A stretch of DNA of 64,000 nt from assembly GCA_934293005.1 (NCBI GenBank), contig CAKQYA010000013.1:5291-69290 (forward strand), in the 5' to 3' direction. The stretch comes from an uncultured Bacteroidaceae bacterium (GTDB lineage: Bacteria > Bacteroidota > Bacteroidia > Bacteroidales > Bacteroidaceae). The position numbers and the translations under genes were made by a program. Of this stretch, positions 16,468-25,686 are shown piece by piece (position 1 is the stretch's first letter; each line of letters starts with the position of its first letter). The notes below the pieces were generated by a model. It saw only the letters and a program-made list of their open reading frames with translations, was not told the DNA's origin and did not search any database.

Positions 16468-18309
16468 TCATTCCTTGCCCTTTCTAAACAAGTGCGTGAA
16501 ATGCCCGTCGTAGAGTTTGCTGAGTCCCTGCCGGTTGTCGATGGCCTCTCCCACCACTATCATGGTGGTGAGCGTTAGGTTGTTTTCTTTGAGGATATTG
16601 GCAAGGTCTTTCAGTTGGCCCCGGTAGATGCGCTGGTCGCTCCAGGTGAGTTTGTAGCATGCGGCCACAGGAGTGTCGGGCGGATAGCCGCCCTGGAGGA
16701 GCTGCTCCTGCACCTGCTCCACTATGCTTGCGCTGAGGAAGATGCACATGGTGCTCTGGTGCGAAGCCAGCATGCTCAGCTTTTCCTTCTCAGGCACAGG
16801 CGTGCGCCCTTCGCCACGCGTGAGTATAATCGTCTGGCAACGCTCGGGGATAGTGAACTGCGAGCGGAGTTCGGCTGCAGCCGCAAGAAACGAAGAGATG
16901 CCAGGCGTGATGTGGTAGTCCATGCCGTGCTGGTCGAAGAAGGCCATCTGCTCCTGTATAGCTCCGTAGATGCAAGGGTCGCCAGTGTGGAGGCGCACGA
17001 CGAGATGACCGCGGTCGTAGTGCTCTTTCATCAGGGCAAACTGCTCCTCGAGGTCCATGTTGGCGCTGCTGCGCACCACGCACCCTTGCTTGGCGCAGAG
17101 GGTGAGCTGGCGCGGCACAAGACTGCCGGCATAGAGGATGAGGTCGGCACGCTTCAAGAATTTGCGTCCGCGCACGCTCACGAGGTCAGGGTCGCCAGGA
17201 CCTGCCCCCACTATCTCGATGTGTCCGAGCGAATGTGTGGAGCCGTCGGCTGCAATGACGGGACGATTGGCCGCCAAGGCATCCCTGTCGACCGACAGGG
17301 CGAAGGTGTAGTGTGAAGCTCCGCCGTCGCCTTCTGCCCCTTCTGCGCAGCCTTTCTGCTTCTCGACGAGCAAGGCTCTGCCGCTGGCCGACAGGGCTGA
17401 CGCCTCTGCCACGCCGTAGCAGCCTGTGACGTCAAACACCTTGGAGGACGGATTGGGCACTTCGACCTTGGCAAGTGCGCCCGACGTGTGTATGCGGAGC
17501 TGAGCTTCGGGCAGCAACGACGAGAGGCGCGCCAGGCATGGCTCGTCTTTCTTGAGGTCGATGGTCTCTATGGTGGCTATCGACTGGATGGCGTAGCCCA
17601 TCCTGGCCACATCTTCGAGCACGATGTCGGCAACAGTCTCGGGAGCCTTTTTCTGGCAACCCACGCCAAGATGCAGGCATCGGGGGTAGAAACGGAGCTG
17701 ATGCTTGTAAGGCTCGCCTGGCTGGAGCATGGTGCTGCGCTCAAACGGAGACACGACGATGAGCAGACTGAATGCGCTCTTCTGGCTGGCTGGCAGCGAC
17801 GAAAACGCTTCGCATGAGTCGAACAGGCTCACATGAGGCGGCAGGGTCTGCTTGAGATGCTGTGCGCCAGCATCGTCGCATTCGATGACGAGGGCTGTGG
17901 GCTGCTTGTTGACAAACGCGGCTATGCATGCGTTCATCTCCTGGCGAGGGATGGGGGCAGCAGTCCATCTGAAGTCGGCGGCCAAGGTGTCTAATGGCCA
18001 CAGGCCCATGTTGTCGCTTTGGGTAGTGATGATGGCTTCGCCGCCAAGAACCGAGGCTATGCTGCGAGCGAGGCTGTTGGCTCCGCCCACGTGTCCGGAG
18101 AGGACTGGTATGATGTATTTGCCCGTGGAATCTATGCAGATGACCGCAGGGTCGGCATATTTGTCGTTGACTACGGGCAGGATCTTGCGCACGCAGATGC
18201 CCATGGCTCCGACAAACACTATCGCCTCGCCTTCGAATGGAAGGTTTTCTTTGCGGATGATGTCGGCTATGCGCTTTCCTGTGTCGTTGACATACTCAAA
18301 ATGTATCAT
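16468..18309 (-). CDS. cbiGF: Fused cobalt-precorrin-5A hydrolase (CbiG) and C11-methyltransferase (CbiF)
   Basis: A 613-residue fusion. Residues 1 to about 345 are CbiG (VFVGAMGICVRKILP, VLSGHVGGANSLA, TTQSDNMGLWPLDTLA; C-terminal part DVTGCYGVAEASAL), which opens the delta-lactone ring. Residues 363-613 are CbiF/CobM (VGAGPGDPDLVSVRGRK, VVRLHTGDPCIYGAIQEQM, TPGISSFLAAAAEL), a SAM methyltransferase acting at C11. The two steps are adjacent in the anaerobic pathway. Domains are separated by a short linker including an SHSLG stretch. It is unusually clean as a single open frame. Confidence 0.94.
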   Translation of the reverse strand: MIHFEYVNDTGKRIADIIRKENLPFEGEAIVFVGAMGICVRKILPVVNDKYADPAVICIDSTGKYIIPVLSGHVGGANSLARSIASVLGGEAIITTQSDNMGLWPLDTLAADFRWTAAPIPRQEMNACIAAFVNKQPTALVIECDDAGAQHLKQTLPPHVSLFDSCEAFSSLPASQKSAFSLLIVVSPFERSTMLQPGEPYKHQLRFYPRCLHLGVGCQKKAPETVADIVLEDVARMGYAIQSIATIETIDLKKDEPCLARLSSLLPEAQLRIHTSGALAKVEVPNPSSKVFDVTGCYGVAEASALSASGRALLVEKQKGCAEGAEGDGGASHYTFALSVDRDALAANRPVIAADGSTHSLGHIEIVGAGPGDPDLVSVRGRKFLKRADLILYAGSLVPRQLTLCAKQGCVVRSSANMDLEEQFALMKEHYDRGHLVVRLHTGDPCIYGAIQEQMAFFDQHGMDYHITPGISSFLAAAAELRSQFTIPERCQTIILTRGEGRTPVPEKEKLSMLASHQSTMCIFLSASIVEQVQEQLLQGGYPPDTPVAACYKLTWSDQRIYRGQLKDLANILKENNLTLTTMIVVGEAIDNRQGLSKLYDGHFTHLFRKGKE

Positions 18310-18404
18310 GATGTGTGTTGTTGTTATAAAAGATGTGAGGCTATTTGCTTGGCCGGCAGCAAGAGGGCCTTGATGCGAAATGCTGGCAGCTGCGAGATGG
18401 GCAA

Positions 18405-19574
18405 TCAGACGGCCTTCATGACGTGTATCGGGTTAAACTGGTCAATAGCCACGAGCGTGGAGGCTTCCATGATCATGCCTATATCGGCTGCGCTCTCTTC
18501 AAAGAGGTGGCGGCTCTCGTCCGACACGGAGTTGAACACTATGCAGCAACCTTGAAGCATGAATGGCTTCAGTTTGCGCATGATTTCTTTCAGATGGCCG
18601 CCATGGCCTCCGATGAAGATGGCGTCAGGCGCAGGATATTGGCTTATGTCCTGAAGAAGGAAGTCACCTATGACAGCTGTGATGCCTGGCGTGCCAAACT
18701 TGCGGGCGTTGTCGCGCATGAGCTCCCTGCCCTCTTCTCTCACCTCAAAGGATGTGACCTGAAGATGCGGAAACTGCAATTTTGCTTCTATGCTCACGCT
18801 GCCTGTGCAGAACCCTATGTCCCACAGCGAACGTTTCTGATGGAGGTCGAGCATGCTGAGCGAAAGCAGGCGTACAGGCATCTTGGTGATCATCTTGGCG
18901 CGTCCGTCGAGGAGCGAGAAACAATGCTCGGGAATGCCAAAGGGACGCGGCCTGTGGCTTGTCTGCTGGAGCATGAGGCAATTGGGCACCGAATATTCCT
19001 TGTCTTCAAGATAGGGTCCTACATGCTCGTTGTGCTCGTTGCCGAGATTCTCGCCTACGGTGGCCTTGTAGTTGGTGTAGCCATATTCGCGCAAGCGGGC
19101 CATGATGGCATGGGGGGTCTTGCTGCGGTCGGTGAGCACGCCTATGAGCGGCTCGCCAGAGATGAGAGCCTCGTCCAATTTGTGCCAAGGACGGCCTGTG
19201 AGCGACACCACATGCATGTCGTGGTAAGGCAGGTGCATGCGGTGGGCCAGGGTCTGGAGCGAATTGAATGAAGGAAACACGTCTATGGCGCATCCAGCGC
19301 ATTCGCGCTCCACTGTGGCGGCAAAGCCATAGAAGAGAGGGTCGCCAGAGGCGAAGACGACTATGTCGGCATAAACCTCATACTTGGCGAAGACGTCGGC
19401 GAGCGGCACGGTGATGTCTATCCATACTGATCCGCTTGGCAAATGGCCCGACATGATCTCATGATGGCGCTTGCCTCCAGAGAACACTCTCGACTGCGAA
19501 ATGATTTCATTCACCTCTGGCGGAAACCATTGCTCGCGCCTGTCGCTTATACCTATTATTGTACAATGTCTCAT
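18405..19574 (-). CDS. cbiET: Cobalt-precorrin-6B C5,15-methyltransferase/decarboxylase (CbiET, CobL)
   Basis: A 389-residue bifunctional enzyme. The N-terminal part (to about residue 200) is the CbiE methyltransferase (ITVPLADVFAKYE, VVFASGDPLFYGFAAT, FPSFNSLQTLAHRM). The C-terminal part is CbiT (LWDIGFCTGSVSIEAKLQF, DAIFIGGHGGHLKE), which decarboxylates ring C and methylates C15. The fusion is the usual CobL architecture. It lies between cbiHC and cbiGF on the same strand with about 100-190 base spacers. Confidence 0.95.
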   Translation of the reverse strand: MRHCTIIGISDRREQWFPPEVNEIISQSRVFSGGKRHHEIMSGHLPSGSVWIDITVPLADVFAKYEVYADIVVFASGDPLFYGFAATVERECAGCAIDVFPSFNSLQTLAHRMHLPYHDMHVVSLTGRPWHKLDEALISGEPLIGVLTDRSKTPHAIMARLREYGYTNYKATVGENLGNEHNEHVGPYLEDKEYSVPNCLMLQQTSHRPRPFGIPEHCFSLLDGRAKMITKMPVRLLSLSMLDLHQKRSLWDIGFCTGSVSIEAKLQFPHLQVTSFEVREEGRELMRDNARKFGTPGITAVIGDFLLQDISQYPAPDAIFIGGHGGHLKEIMRKLKPFMLQGCCIVFNSVSDESRHLFEESAADIGMIMEASTLVAIDQFNPIHVMKAV

Positions 19575-19765
19575 AGTGTTGTTACGAAATGTTACATCGG
19601 GTTATTGCGAAATGCTTTACCATGTTACCATGCAATGCTTCAATGCGTTACCACGCTATGCTTTATCTTATTGTGTAATACCATTATCATACAGGGGAAA
19701 TAGTGCTGTTGGTGGAAATTTGCCCGAAGGAGGAAGCATGGCAGAAGGATTGCCAGATGGGATGC
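19575..19765. repeat. Degenerate short repeats in the cbiHC-cbiET spacer
   Basis: Between about 19581 and 19671 the plus strand carries recurring motifs such as GTTACGAAATG, TTGCGAAATGCTTTACC, GTTACCATGCAATGCTT and GTTACCACGCTATGCTT, spaced roughly 20-30 bases. They look like a decayed tandem array. Confidence 0.5.
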
Positions 19766-21172
19766 CTACACGTCTCGGCCTGGCTGAAGCTGCTCTGCAT
19801 CATCGTAGGTGAGAATGCTGTTGACGAGTGTGGCTGCAAGGTTGCTTCCGCCCTTTCTTCCTTCAACAAGTATCTTTGGAATGTCAGCGAATGGCTTGGC
19901 TGCGTGCTTGCTCTCTTCGACGTGGACAAACCCGACTGGAGCTCCCACAATGCCCTCTGGATGGCACTTGCCTTTGTGGATAAGGCTGCAAAGTTCGAGA
20001 AGGGCTGTGGGTGCGTTGCCAAAGGCAAAGAGCACTCCGCGGCCTTCGGGATAGTCGGCAAGCGCAAGGCGGATGCCTGCCTGGGCGCGGGTGATGTTCA
20101 GGGTTTTGGCCATATCCTGTCCGCGCGGGTCGTTTATGTATGAGCGCACCTCGATGCCAAGACGCTCGAGGGCTCCCTTGCGGATGCCGCTTGCCACCAT
20201 GGTGACATCTGTGACGATGGTGCGGATGGTGCCATTGCGCACTTTTTCATACATGAGAGCCGTGGCTTCTTTGTCCATCCACAGAAGGCGCTCCATCTCA
20301 AAGTCGGCTGTGGTGTGTATGGAATGGAGCAATGGCCACAGGCGCCACAGAGGGATGTCGGGGTTGCTCAATTCGCCTCGGATGGTCTGAAACGACTTTA
20401 TCATGATGGACTGGCCCACGTTTTGGCCCTCGTCGCCGCCTGTACGGTAATAGCCTCTTGGCGTGATGAACTTCCCGTTCCAATCGTACGACTGACTGTT
20501 GCCTATGATGACAATGGTGAACATGTCTATGTCTTCAGGGTCGAACTTCTCCAATGTGGTCAATGTGACGGTCTGGTCTTCCCGTCCAGCCTGGCGCACA
20601 TAGCCCACTACGTTGTCGCTCCTGCGCTCTTGCAGGAAGATTTCCTTCAACCGGTAGAGTTGCCAATATCGCCCGTGGCTTTTGGGGTTGTATATTGCCG
20701 TGATGAAGTCGGCCATGGCAGCGGCCTTGATGCGTTTTTCGATCAAGGCCCAAGGTGTCATGAGGTCGCTCATGCTTACGACGCAGAAGTCGTGGCCCAT
20801 GGGTGCGCCAAGCAACGAAGCTGCTTTCTGGAATGCGCTGATGCCTGGCAGGCTTATTATCTCCATGTCGGAATTGCACTCGCGCTTCATCTCATAGATG
20901 AGTGGAGACATTCCATAGATGCCGGCATCGCCACTCGAAATGACACACACGGTCTTGCCCTGTTCGGCAAGACTGAACGCCAACTGTGCCCTTTCGCGCT
21001 CTTTCTTCATTCCTGTGTCGACACATTCCGTGCCAGGCCTGAGGTATGGCGTTATGAACTGGAAGTAGTATTTGTATCCCACCACAACATCGCTGTCTTT
21101 TACGGCTGCTATTACCGCAGGAGTGATGTCGTCTGGTGATCCTGGCCCTATGCCTGCTACGTATATTTTCAT
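19766..21172 (-). CDS. cbiHC: Fused precorrin-3B C17-methyltransferase (CbiH) and precorrin-8X methylmutase (CbiC)
   Basis: A 468-residue fusion. Residues 1 to about 245 are CbiH/CobJ (YVAGIGPGSPDDITPAV, VCVISSGDAGIYGMSPLIYE, ADFITAIYNPKSHGR), which contracts the ring and methylates C17. Residues about 265-468 are CbiC/CobH (VTDVTMVASGIRKGALERLG, ITRAQAGIRLA, GIVGAPVGFVHVEESKHA), which moves the C11 methyl to C12 in the last corrin step. The start at 21172 is chosen because MKIYVAGIGPG is the family N-terminus. Upstream is a 22-bp tandem repeat. Confidence 0.95.
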   Translation of the reverse strand: MKIYVAGIGPGSPDDITPAVIAAVKDSDVVVGYKYYFQFITPYLRPGTECVDTGMKKERERAQLAFSLAEQGKTVCVISSGDAGIYGMSPLIYEMKRECNSDMEIISLPGISAFQKAASLLGAPMGHDFCVVSMSDLMTPWALIEKRIKAAAMADFITAIYNPKSHGRYWQLYRLKEIFLQERRSDNVVGYVRQAGREDQTVTLTTLEKFDPEDIDMFTIVIIGNSQSYDWNGKFITPRGYYRTGGDEGQNVGQSIMIKSFQTIRGELSNPDIPLWRLWPLLHSIHTTADFEMERLLWMDKEATALMYEKVRNGTIRTIVTDVTMVASGIRKGALERLGIEVRSYINDPRGQDMAKTLNITRAQAGIRLALADYPEGRGVLFAFGNAPTALLELCSLIHKGKCHPEGIVGAPVGFVHVEESKHAAKPFADIPKILVEGRKGGSNLAATLVNSILTYDDAEQLQPGRDV

Positions 21173-21287
21173 TTGCTGACAAGATAAAAAATCAAATGAC
21201 TGATTAGGGATAATGATGTCCTTGCGATTCCAACCATGTCGGCATGCCGTTGGGAAAGGCAGCTGCATGGCTGGAATAGTGATGTGA

Positions 21288-21353
21288 TTGTCTTCGGGAT
21301 GCCTTTAGCTTGTCTTCGGGATGCCTTTAGCTTATCTTCGGGATATCATTACG
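21288..21353. repeat. 22-bp tandem repeat, three copies
   Basis: TTGTCTTCGGGATGCCTTTA begins identical copies at 21288 and 21310 and a diverged one at 21332. It lies in the spacer between the second TonB receptor gene and cbiHC. Confidence 0.85.
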
Positions 21354-21389
21354 TTGACAGTTTGCTGTTAAAGAAAAGGACGAATGCTG

Positions 21390-23483
21390 TCATTTCTTGA
21401 AGCGCATGGCCAGACTCACATAGAACGAGCGTCCGGGGCTTACTGTCGAGAAGTTGGATGTCCAATATGAGCGGTCTTTCTTGTCGAAGATGTTTTCGAC
21501 GCCAAAACCTGGCTCAAGCACAAACTGCTTCAATGTGACGGTGTGGCGTGTGTTGAAGTCCCATTGTCCGTATCCAGAGGCGTATCCGTATGTGCTGCTG
21601 TAGCGTCGTCCCTGCACATGGCCTGCCAGCGAAAGGTTCATGTGGTAGTTTTGCCATGTCTTGTCATATGCCACATTAACGTTGGCCACATGGCGCACCG
21701 ACTTGTCAACATCGTTCTTCTTTGTCTCATACATCTGCGTCTTGGTGTTGAGAGCCGTTGTCTCCGACTCAGCATCTGTGAATGTGTAGCCTGCTCCGAA
21801 GCTGATGCCGAATGGCAGGATAAACTTCATGTTGGTGCTCACGCCCTTGAGAGTGGCCTTATCGATATTGTCGCGCTGGCGTATGGTGGTCCAGTCTTGG
21901 CTTAGCTGGGTGAGATGGGCATCGGCAGCAATCTCCTCGTTGGTGAGTGTGCGGTAGTTGATCATGTCGTTGATGCGATTGTGGAATCCGCTCACGCTGA
22001 ATGTCATCCATTCATTGCCATACTCAAGGTTGAGATTGAAGAAATGGTTTGTCTCGGGCTTCAGGCTCGTGTTGTTGATGGTGTAGCGTCCAGAGGTCTT
22101 AGCCTGGTCTGTGGCATAAAGCTGAGAGAGGGTCGGCGTGCGGTAGCCGCCAGCATAACTTGCGCGGGCACGGAATCCGCCGATGTGGTAGAACAATCCC
22201 ACATTCGGCGTGAAGTGTGAACCGAAATTGTCGTTGTAGATGTATCGCAATCCACAGAGAGCTTCAAGGCCTGGAGCCATGACGATTTCGTCCTGAGCAA
22301 AGAAGTTGTATGTGTTGGTAGTCTCAAAATCGATGTTGTCGCTCTCGCTGTTGAGCGATTGCTGCACAAACTCCATTCCGGCAGAGAGCTTGTTCCAGTC
22401 GGCAAGGCGGAAAATGCCCTTCAAGGTCTCATTGACATAATGCGTGCGCTTGCGCGTTTCATCATACGCTTCTTTGTCTGCTGTCTGCCAATAATCATAT
22501 TTCGACACATAATTGTCGCAATAGACATCAAGATAAAGGTGGGTCTTATTGTTTGGCGTCCATCGCGCTCCTCCGCCATAAGTGTAAGATTTGTGGTGGA
22601 GGTCGTATGTATAGGCATTCTTCGACTTGTATGTGTATGTTGTCGCGCCTGTGGCGCTGTCTTTCTTCTTGCTCTGCGAGAAGGAGATGGCGTTTCGAGG
22701 ACGGTCGGTCTCATGGTCGTAATAATTGCCGTTGATGTAGACAGACCATTTGTCGTCGAATCTCCATTCGAGTTTCTCGCTCACATTATGGCTTTTGAAG
22801 CCCGTCGACATGGGGCGTCCGTTGAGCTTGTAGACGCTTTGCTCGTTTCCGTCGGCATCGGTCTCGAGAAACTCCTGGTATTTGTTAACCTGCCAATTGT
22901 CTGCTTGGCTGAAATTGTAAGATGTGTAGCTTGAGAACTTGCCTGAAGTGACATCCACGTTCACATCTTGTGTCTCGCGCCCGTTGTTGAGAATCTTAGT
23001 GCGTGCCGAAGCTTCAACCATGTTCTTGCTCTCGTCTGTGATGATGTTGATGACGCCGGCAATGGCATCGCTTCCATACAATGCGCTCGCAGCTCCGCTA
23101 AACACTTCGATTCGCTTTATGTTGTCAAGACTGATGCGGCTCCAGCGGTCATCGCCGCTGATGCGCTTGCCGTTCTCCATGAGGAGGATGTAGTCGTCGC
23201 TGACACCATTGAAGTTGACAAAGCTTCCCATGCCGTTTGTATGCAGGGTGATGTTTGGAGTCAACTTGGTGAGCGCTTCCTGTATGCTTGTGGCTTGCAC
23301 ATTCTTGATGTCTTTGGCAGAGATGACTCTCACAGCCACAGGCGAATTGTCGGCCTTATGGTAAGTGCCTGTGCCTGTTATCACCACAGGATTGAGCTCG
23401 GTTGTTTTTGCCACATCCGACTGAGCATAAGCTGTGGCACATGCCATCAAAGATGTTGACAATAGTAATACTTTGTTTTCCAT
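21390..23483 (-). CDS. TonB-dependent outer-membrane receptor, BtuB-like (second in the locus)
   Basis: A 697-residue outer-membrane receptor with a signal peptide ending ATAYAQS, a plug domain (ELNPVVITGTGTY, VISAKDIKNVQATSIQEAL, YILLMENGKRISGDDRW, GAASALYGSDAIAGVINII), and a beta-barrel ending in aromatic-rich GRSFYVSLAMRFKK with a terminal basic pair. Position in the cobalamin locus suggests it takes up a corrinoid or related tetrapyrrole. It differs clearly in sequence from the receptor at 26.9-29.1 kb. The downstream cbiHC gene lies about 217 bases away. Confidence 0.9.
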   Translation of the reverse strand: MENKVLLLSTSLMACATAYAQSDVAKTTELNPVVITGTGTYHKADNSPVAVRVISAKDIKNVQATSIQEALTKLTPNITLHTNGMGSFVNFNGVSDDYILLMENGKRISGDDRWSRISLDNIKRIEVFSGAASALYGSDAIAGVINIITDESKNMVEASARTKILNNGRETQDVNVDVTSGKFSSYTSYNFSQADNWQVNKYQEFLETDADGNEQSVYKLNGRPMSTGFKSHNVSEKLEWRFDDKWSVYINGNYYDHETDRPRNAISFSQSKKKDSATGATTYTYKSKNAYTYDLHHKSYTYGGGARWTPNNKTHLYLDVYCDNYVSKYDYWQTADKEAYDETRKRTHYVNETLKGIFRLADWNKLSAGMEFVQQSLNSESDNIDFETTNTYNFFAQDEIVMAPGLEALCGLRYIYNDNFGSHFTPNVGLFYHIGGFRARASYAGGYRTPTLSQLYATDQAKTSGRYTINNTSLKPETNHFFNLNLEYGNEWMTFSVSGFHNRINDMINYRTLTNEEIAADAHLTQLSQDWTTIRQRDNIDKATLKGVSTNMKFILPFGISFGAGYTFTDAESETTALNTKTQMYETKKNDVDKSVRHVANVNVAYDKTWQNYHMNLSLAGHVQGRRYSSTYGYASGYGQWDFNTRHTVTLKQFVLEPGFGVENIFDKKDRSYWTSNFSTVSPGRSFYVSLAMRFKK

Positions 23484-23504
23484 TGGTTTGAATATATATT
23501 ATTA

Positions 23505-23545
23505 TTGTTGTTTATCTGATTGTTATTGATGTTGTTTATCTGATT
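23505..23545. repeat. 15-bp direct repeat between the adenosyltransferase and receptor genes
   Basis: GTTGTTTATCTGATT occurs twice with a period of about 23 bases, just upstream of the receptor start codon on the minus strand. Confidence 0.75.
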
Positions 23546-23549
23546 CAAA

Positions 23550-24107
23550 TTATTTTGTTTCTCTTCTCCACACAATATCTTCCACACCATTGTCGACATT
23601 CAGCTTTCTGGCCAACACGAAGAAATAGTCGCTGAGACGATTGACGTATGAGATGGCATTCTCATCCACATCGGCTCCGTTTTCAGCCACACGCAGTATC
23701 ATCCTTTCGGCTCTTCGGCATACCGTGCGGCACACATGAGCGAACGAAGCGGCCCTCGATCCGCCTGGAAGTATGAATAGGTGCAATGGAGGGAGCAAGG
23801 CCTGGAGACGGTCTATTTCGCTTTCGATGACAGACACCATGTCGCATGTGATGATGTTTCCGCTTCTCACTTCTCTCACGCTATTGTCTGTGGCGAGATA
23901 ACCGCCTAAGACAAACAGAGCAGCTTGTATGTTGGTGAGAAACGTGATGTCTTTGGCATCTGTGCAATATGTTATGAGCACACCAACATGAGAATTAAGT
24001 TCGTCGACTGTGCCATAACTTTCAAGACGGTCGCAGCATTTGCTCACACGCTGTCCGCCAACAAGAGATGTCTGGCCTTTGTCTCCTGTTTTAGTATAGA
24101 TTTTCAT
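23550..24107 (-). CDS. Cob(I)alamin adenosyltransferase, PduO type
   Basis: This enzyme transfers the 5'-deoxyadenosyl group of ATP to Co(I) corrinoids. The 185 residues contain the PduO-type ATP-binding N-terminus (TKTGDKGQTSLVGGQRVSK, YGTVDELNSHVG) and the C-terminal GGSRAASFAHVCRTVCRRAERM and SYVNRLSDYFFVLAR. The four-helix fold is unrelated to BtuR/CobA. It begins 9 bases after the BtuF-like gene stop, so the two are translationally close. Confidence 0.95.
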   Translation of the reverse strand: MKIYTKTGDKGQTSLVGGQRVSKCCDRLESYGTVDELNSHVGVLITYCTDAKDITFLTNIQAALFVLGGYLATDNSVREVRSGNIITCDMVSVIESEIDRLQALLPPLHLFILPGGSRAASFAHVCRTVCRRAERMILRVAENGADVDENAISYVNRLSDYFFVLARKLNVDNGVEDIVWRRETK

Positions 24108-24116
24108 AGGTAGTGA

Positions 24117-25394
24117 TTATTTTAATAGTTTGTAGTATTTGGGTGTGTAATGTGGCAAACTCTCAGGATGCAAGGCCTTGACATAATCGGCTAAGAGAAG
24201 ATGAGGCTGCACTCCTGCCAACTCGCGATAAGGTGTCAGCGCAAGATTGCAGAACAAAACATGCTTGTTCTTAAATGCGTCCATCGTAGCGTATCGTTCA
24301 TCCTCTGCAGCAAGGTCGGCGAGCGAGAACTCGCCATTGAAACTGTCGTCTATTTGCCAGAAGTCGGCATGAATGCCTTGTGCGTAGACGCTTTCAAAAT
24401 CGAGTGTCACCCCACCCGATTCCTCATTGTCCTTCATCACATAATCAGCTCCTGCATCATGGAATATCTTTGCCATATAGCTTTTGCCTCCTGCTATGTA
24501 CCAGCCATCGCGCATTTGGCGGCCCGAAATGATAGTGGGCAATGTGGCTTTGTTTGCAAATGCGGATTTATTTTTATATGCGGCTTTGCTTCTAAATTCT
24601 GCTTTGTTCCCATTGGAAGAAGATGGGTCGCGTTCTGTCAAATCCGCTTTGCCGTCAGACAAATCTGCTTTGGCATGCGAATCTCGCTCATTCGAAATGT
24701 ATTGACGCACTTCTTCCCTGAGAGCAATATACTTTGCCTCAATCTCTGCAAACACAGCATTGGCCCTGCGTGTTTCGCCTGTGAGCAACCCTATGAGCTT
24801 TATCCATTCGGCCTGGCCTAGCGGGTCAGTCTCTTTATATCCATGATGAGGGATGAGAGGGATGCCGCATTCCTTCAATGCTTCAAATCCTCCATGCTTG
24901 CTGGCCGACACGAATATGTAGTCGGGCTTGCAGGCAATGACGGTCTCTAAATCGAAATTGCCTTCTTTGCCAATCTTCAATGTCTTGCCATTTTCCATCT
25001 GCGCTTTCATCACGGGTGAGAAAAGATTGCGGAGTGAGTTCATGCCCACTATTTTGTCTTCAAGGCCAAGGACTTCAAAATTGCCAAGCTGGAGGGCTGT
25101 TGTGCAAATGAAACGGCGGCTTGGCTTCGTGATGACAAATTCCTCTTTCTTGGCATGCGGCACTTTGGGGTCGGGATTTGTGATGATCACGTGCACTCCG
25201 TCCGACTCATAATTGACCTTAAGGCCTTTTGCGTATTTGATCTCTATCGTGTCGCTGCATTCATTTGCATGCAGGAGTGCCGAATCCTTCATCGCAAACA
25301 GTTCGTCCGCACTATAATCCATCGTTTTATCATTCTGATTACCACACGAAAACAAAAATAAAACGGAAAGCAACAATAGAGCCGATTTTTTCAT
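24117..25394 (-). CDS. BtuF-like ABC-transporter substrate-binding lipoprotein
   Basis: A 425-residue periplasmic binding protein of the BtuF/FhuD fold: lipoprotein leader with lipobox LFSC, then SRRFICTTALQLGNFEVLG, IGKEGNFDLETVIACKPDYIFVSAS, and C-terminal YGQ-type region HLLLADYVKALHPE. The cobalamin context suggests corrinoid capture for the permease at 13.5 kb, about 10 kb away. An unusual low-complexity insert (KADLSDGKADL to KSAFANKATLP) sits near the domain junction and is encoded by degenerate short DNA repeats at about 24545-24680. The start at 25394 gives a clean signal peptide. Confidence 0.88.
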   Translation of the reverse strand: MKKSALLLLSVLFLFSCGNQNDKTMDYSADELFAMKDSALLHANECSDTIEIKYAKGLKVNYESDGVHVIITNPDPKVPHAKKEEFVITKPSRRFICTTALQLGNFEVLGLEDKIVGMNSLRNLFSPVMKAQMENGKTLKIGKEGNFDLETVIACKPDYIFVSASKHGGFEALKECGIPLIPHHGYKETDPLGQAEWIKLIGLLTGETRRANAVFAEIEAKYIALREEVRQYISNERDSHAKADLSDGKADLTERDPSSSNGNKAEFRSKAAYKNKSAFANKATLPTIISGRQMRDGWYIAGGKSYMAKIFHDAGADYVMKDNEESGGVTLDFESVYAQGIHADFWQIDDSFNGEFSLADLAAEDERYATMDAFKNKHVLFCNLALTPYRELAGVQPHLLLADYVKALHPESLPHYTPKYYKLLK

Positions 25395-25686
25395 ATTGAT
25401 AATAGTTTTTATAATACCTACAAATAGGACTCGCCAGTTTATTAACAATCTGACGGTCCTATTATGCTATAATTTATTGACAGTAATGCTGCTGCATGAG
25501 CAATAACAAATTGCCGCAACTGAGCAATGCCAATCAAAGACTTTTTATCATCACAACCTCAATAACGACATTCAACCTTGCTGGATGCTGCATGTGGCTA
25601 CACGGCTCTGGCGAGCATAGCGAACAATGCCGATAGCATGAGCGCAGGCGGATGAATGAGCAAGAGGTTTTGTTTAAAAGGATTGA
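25395..25686. other. Spacer between cbiK and the BtuF-like gene
   Basis: About 290 bases with no supported gene, no consensus promoter on the minus strand and no riboswitch-like motif. Confidence 0.5.

Noticed and set aside
18405..19574. CbiE-CbiT fusion as a novelty
   Set aside because: It is the standard CobL arrangement; only the other three pairings were kept as an observation.
23484..23549. Second cobalamin riboswitch before the second TonB receptor
   Set aside because: The spacer is only 66 bases and consists of AT-rich repeats, too short for the element and without its conserved boxes.
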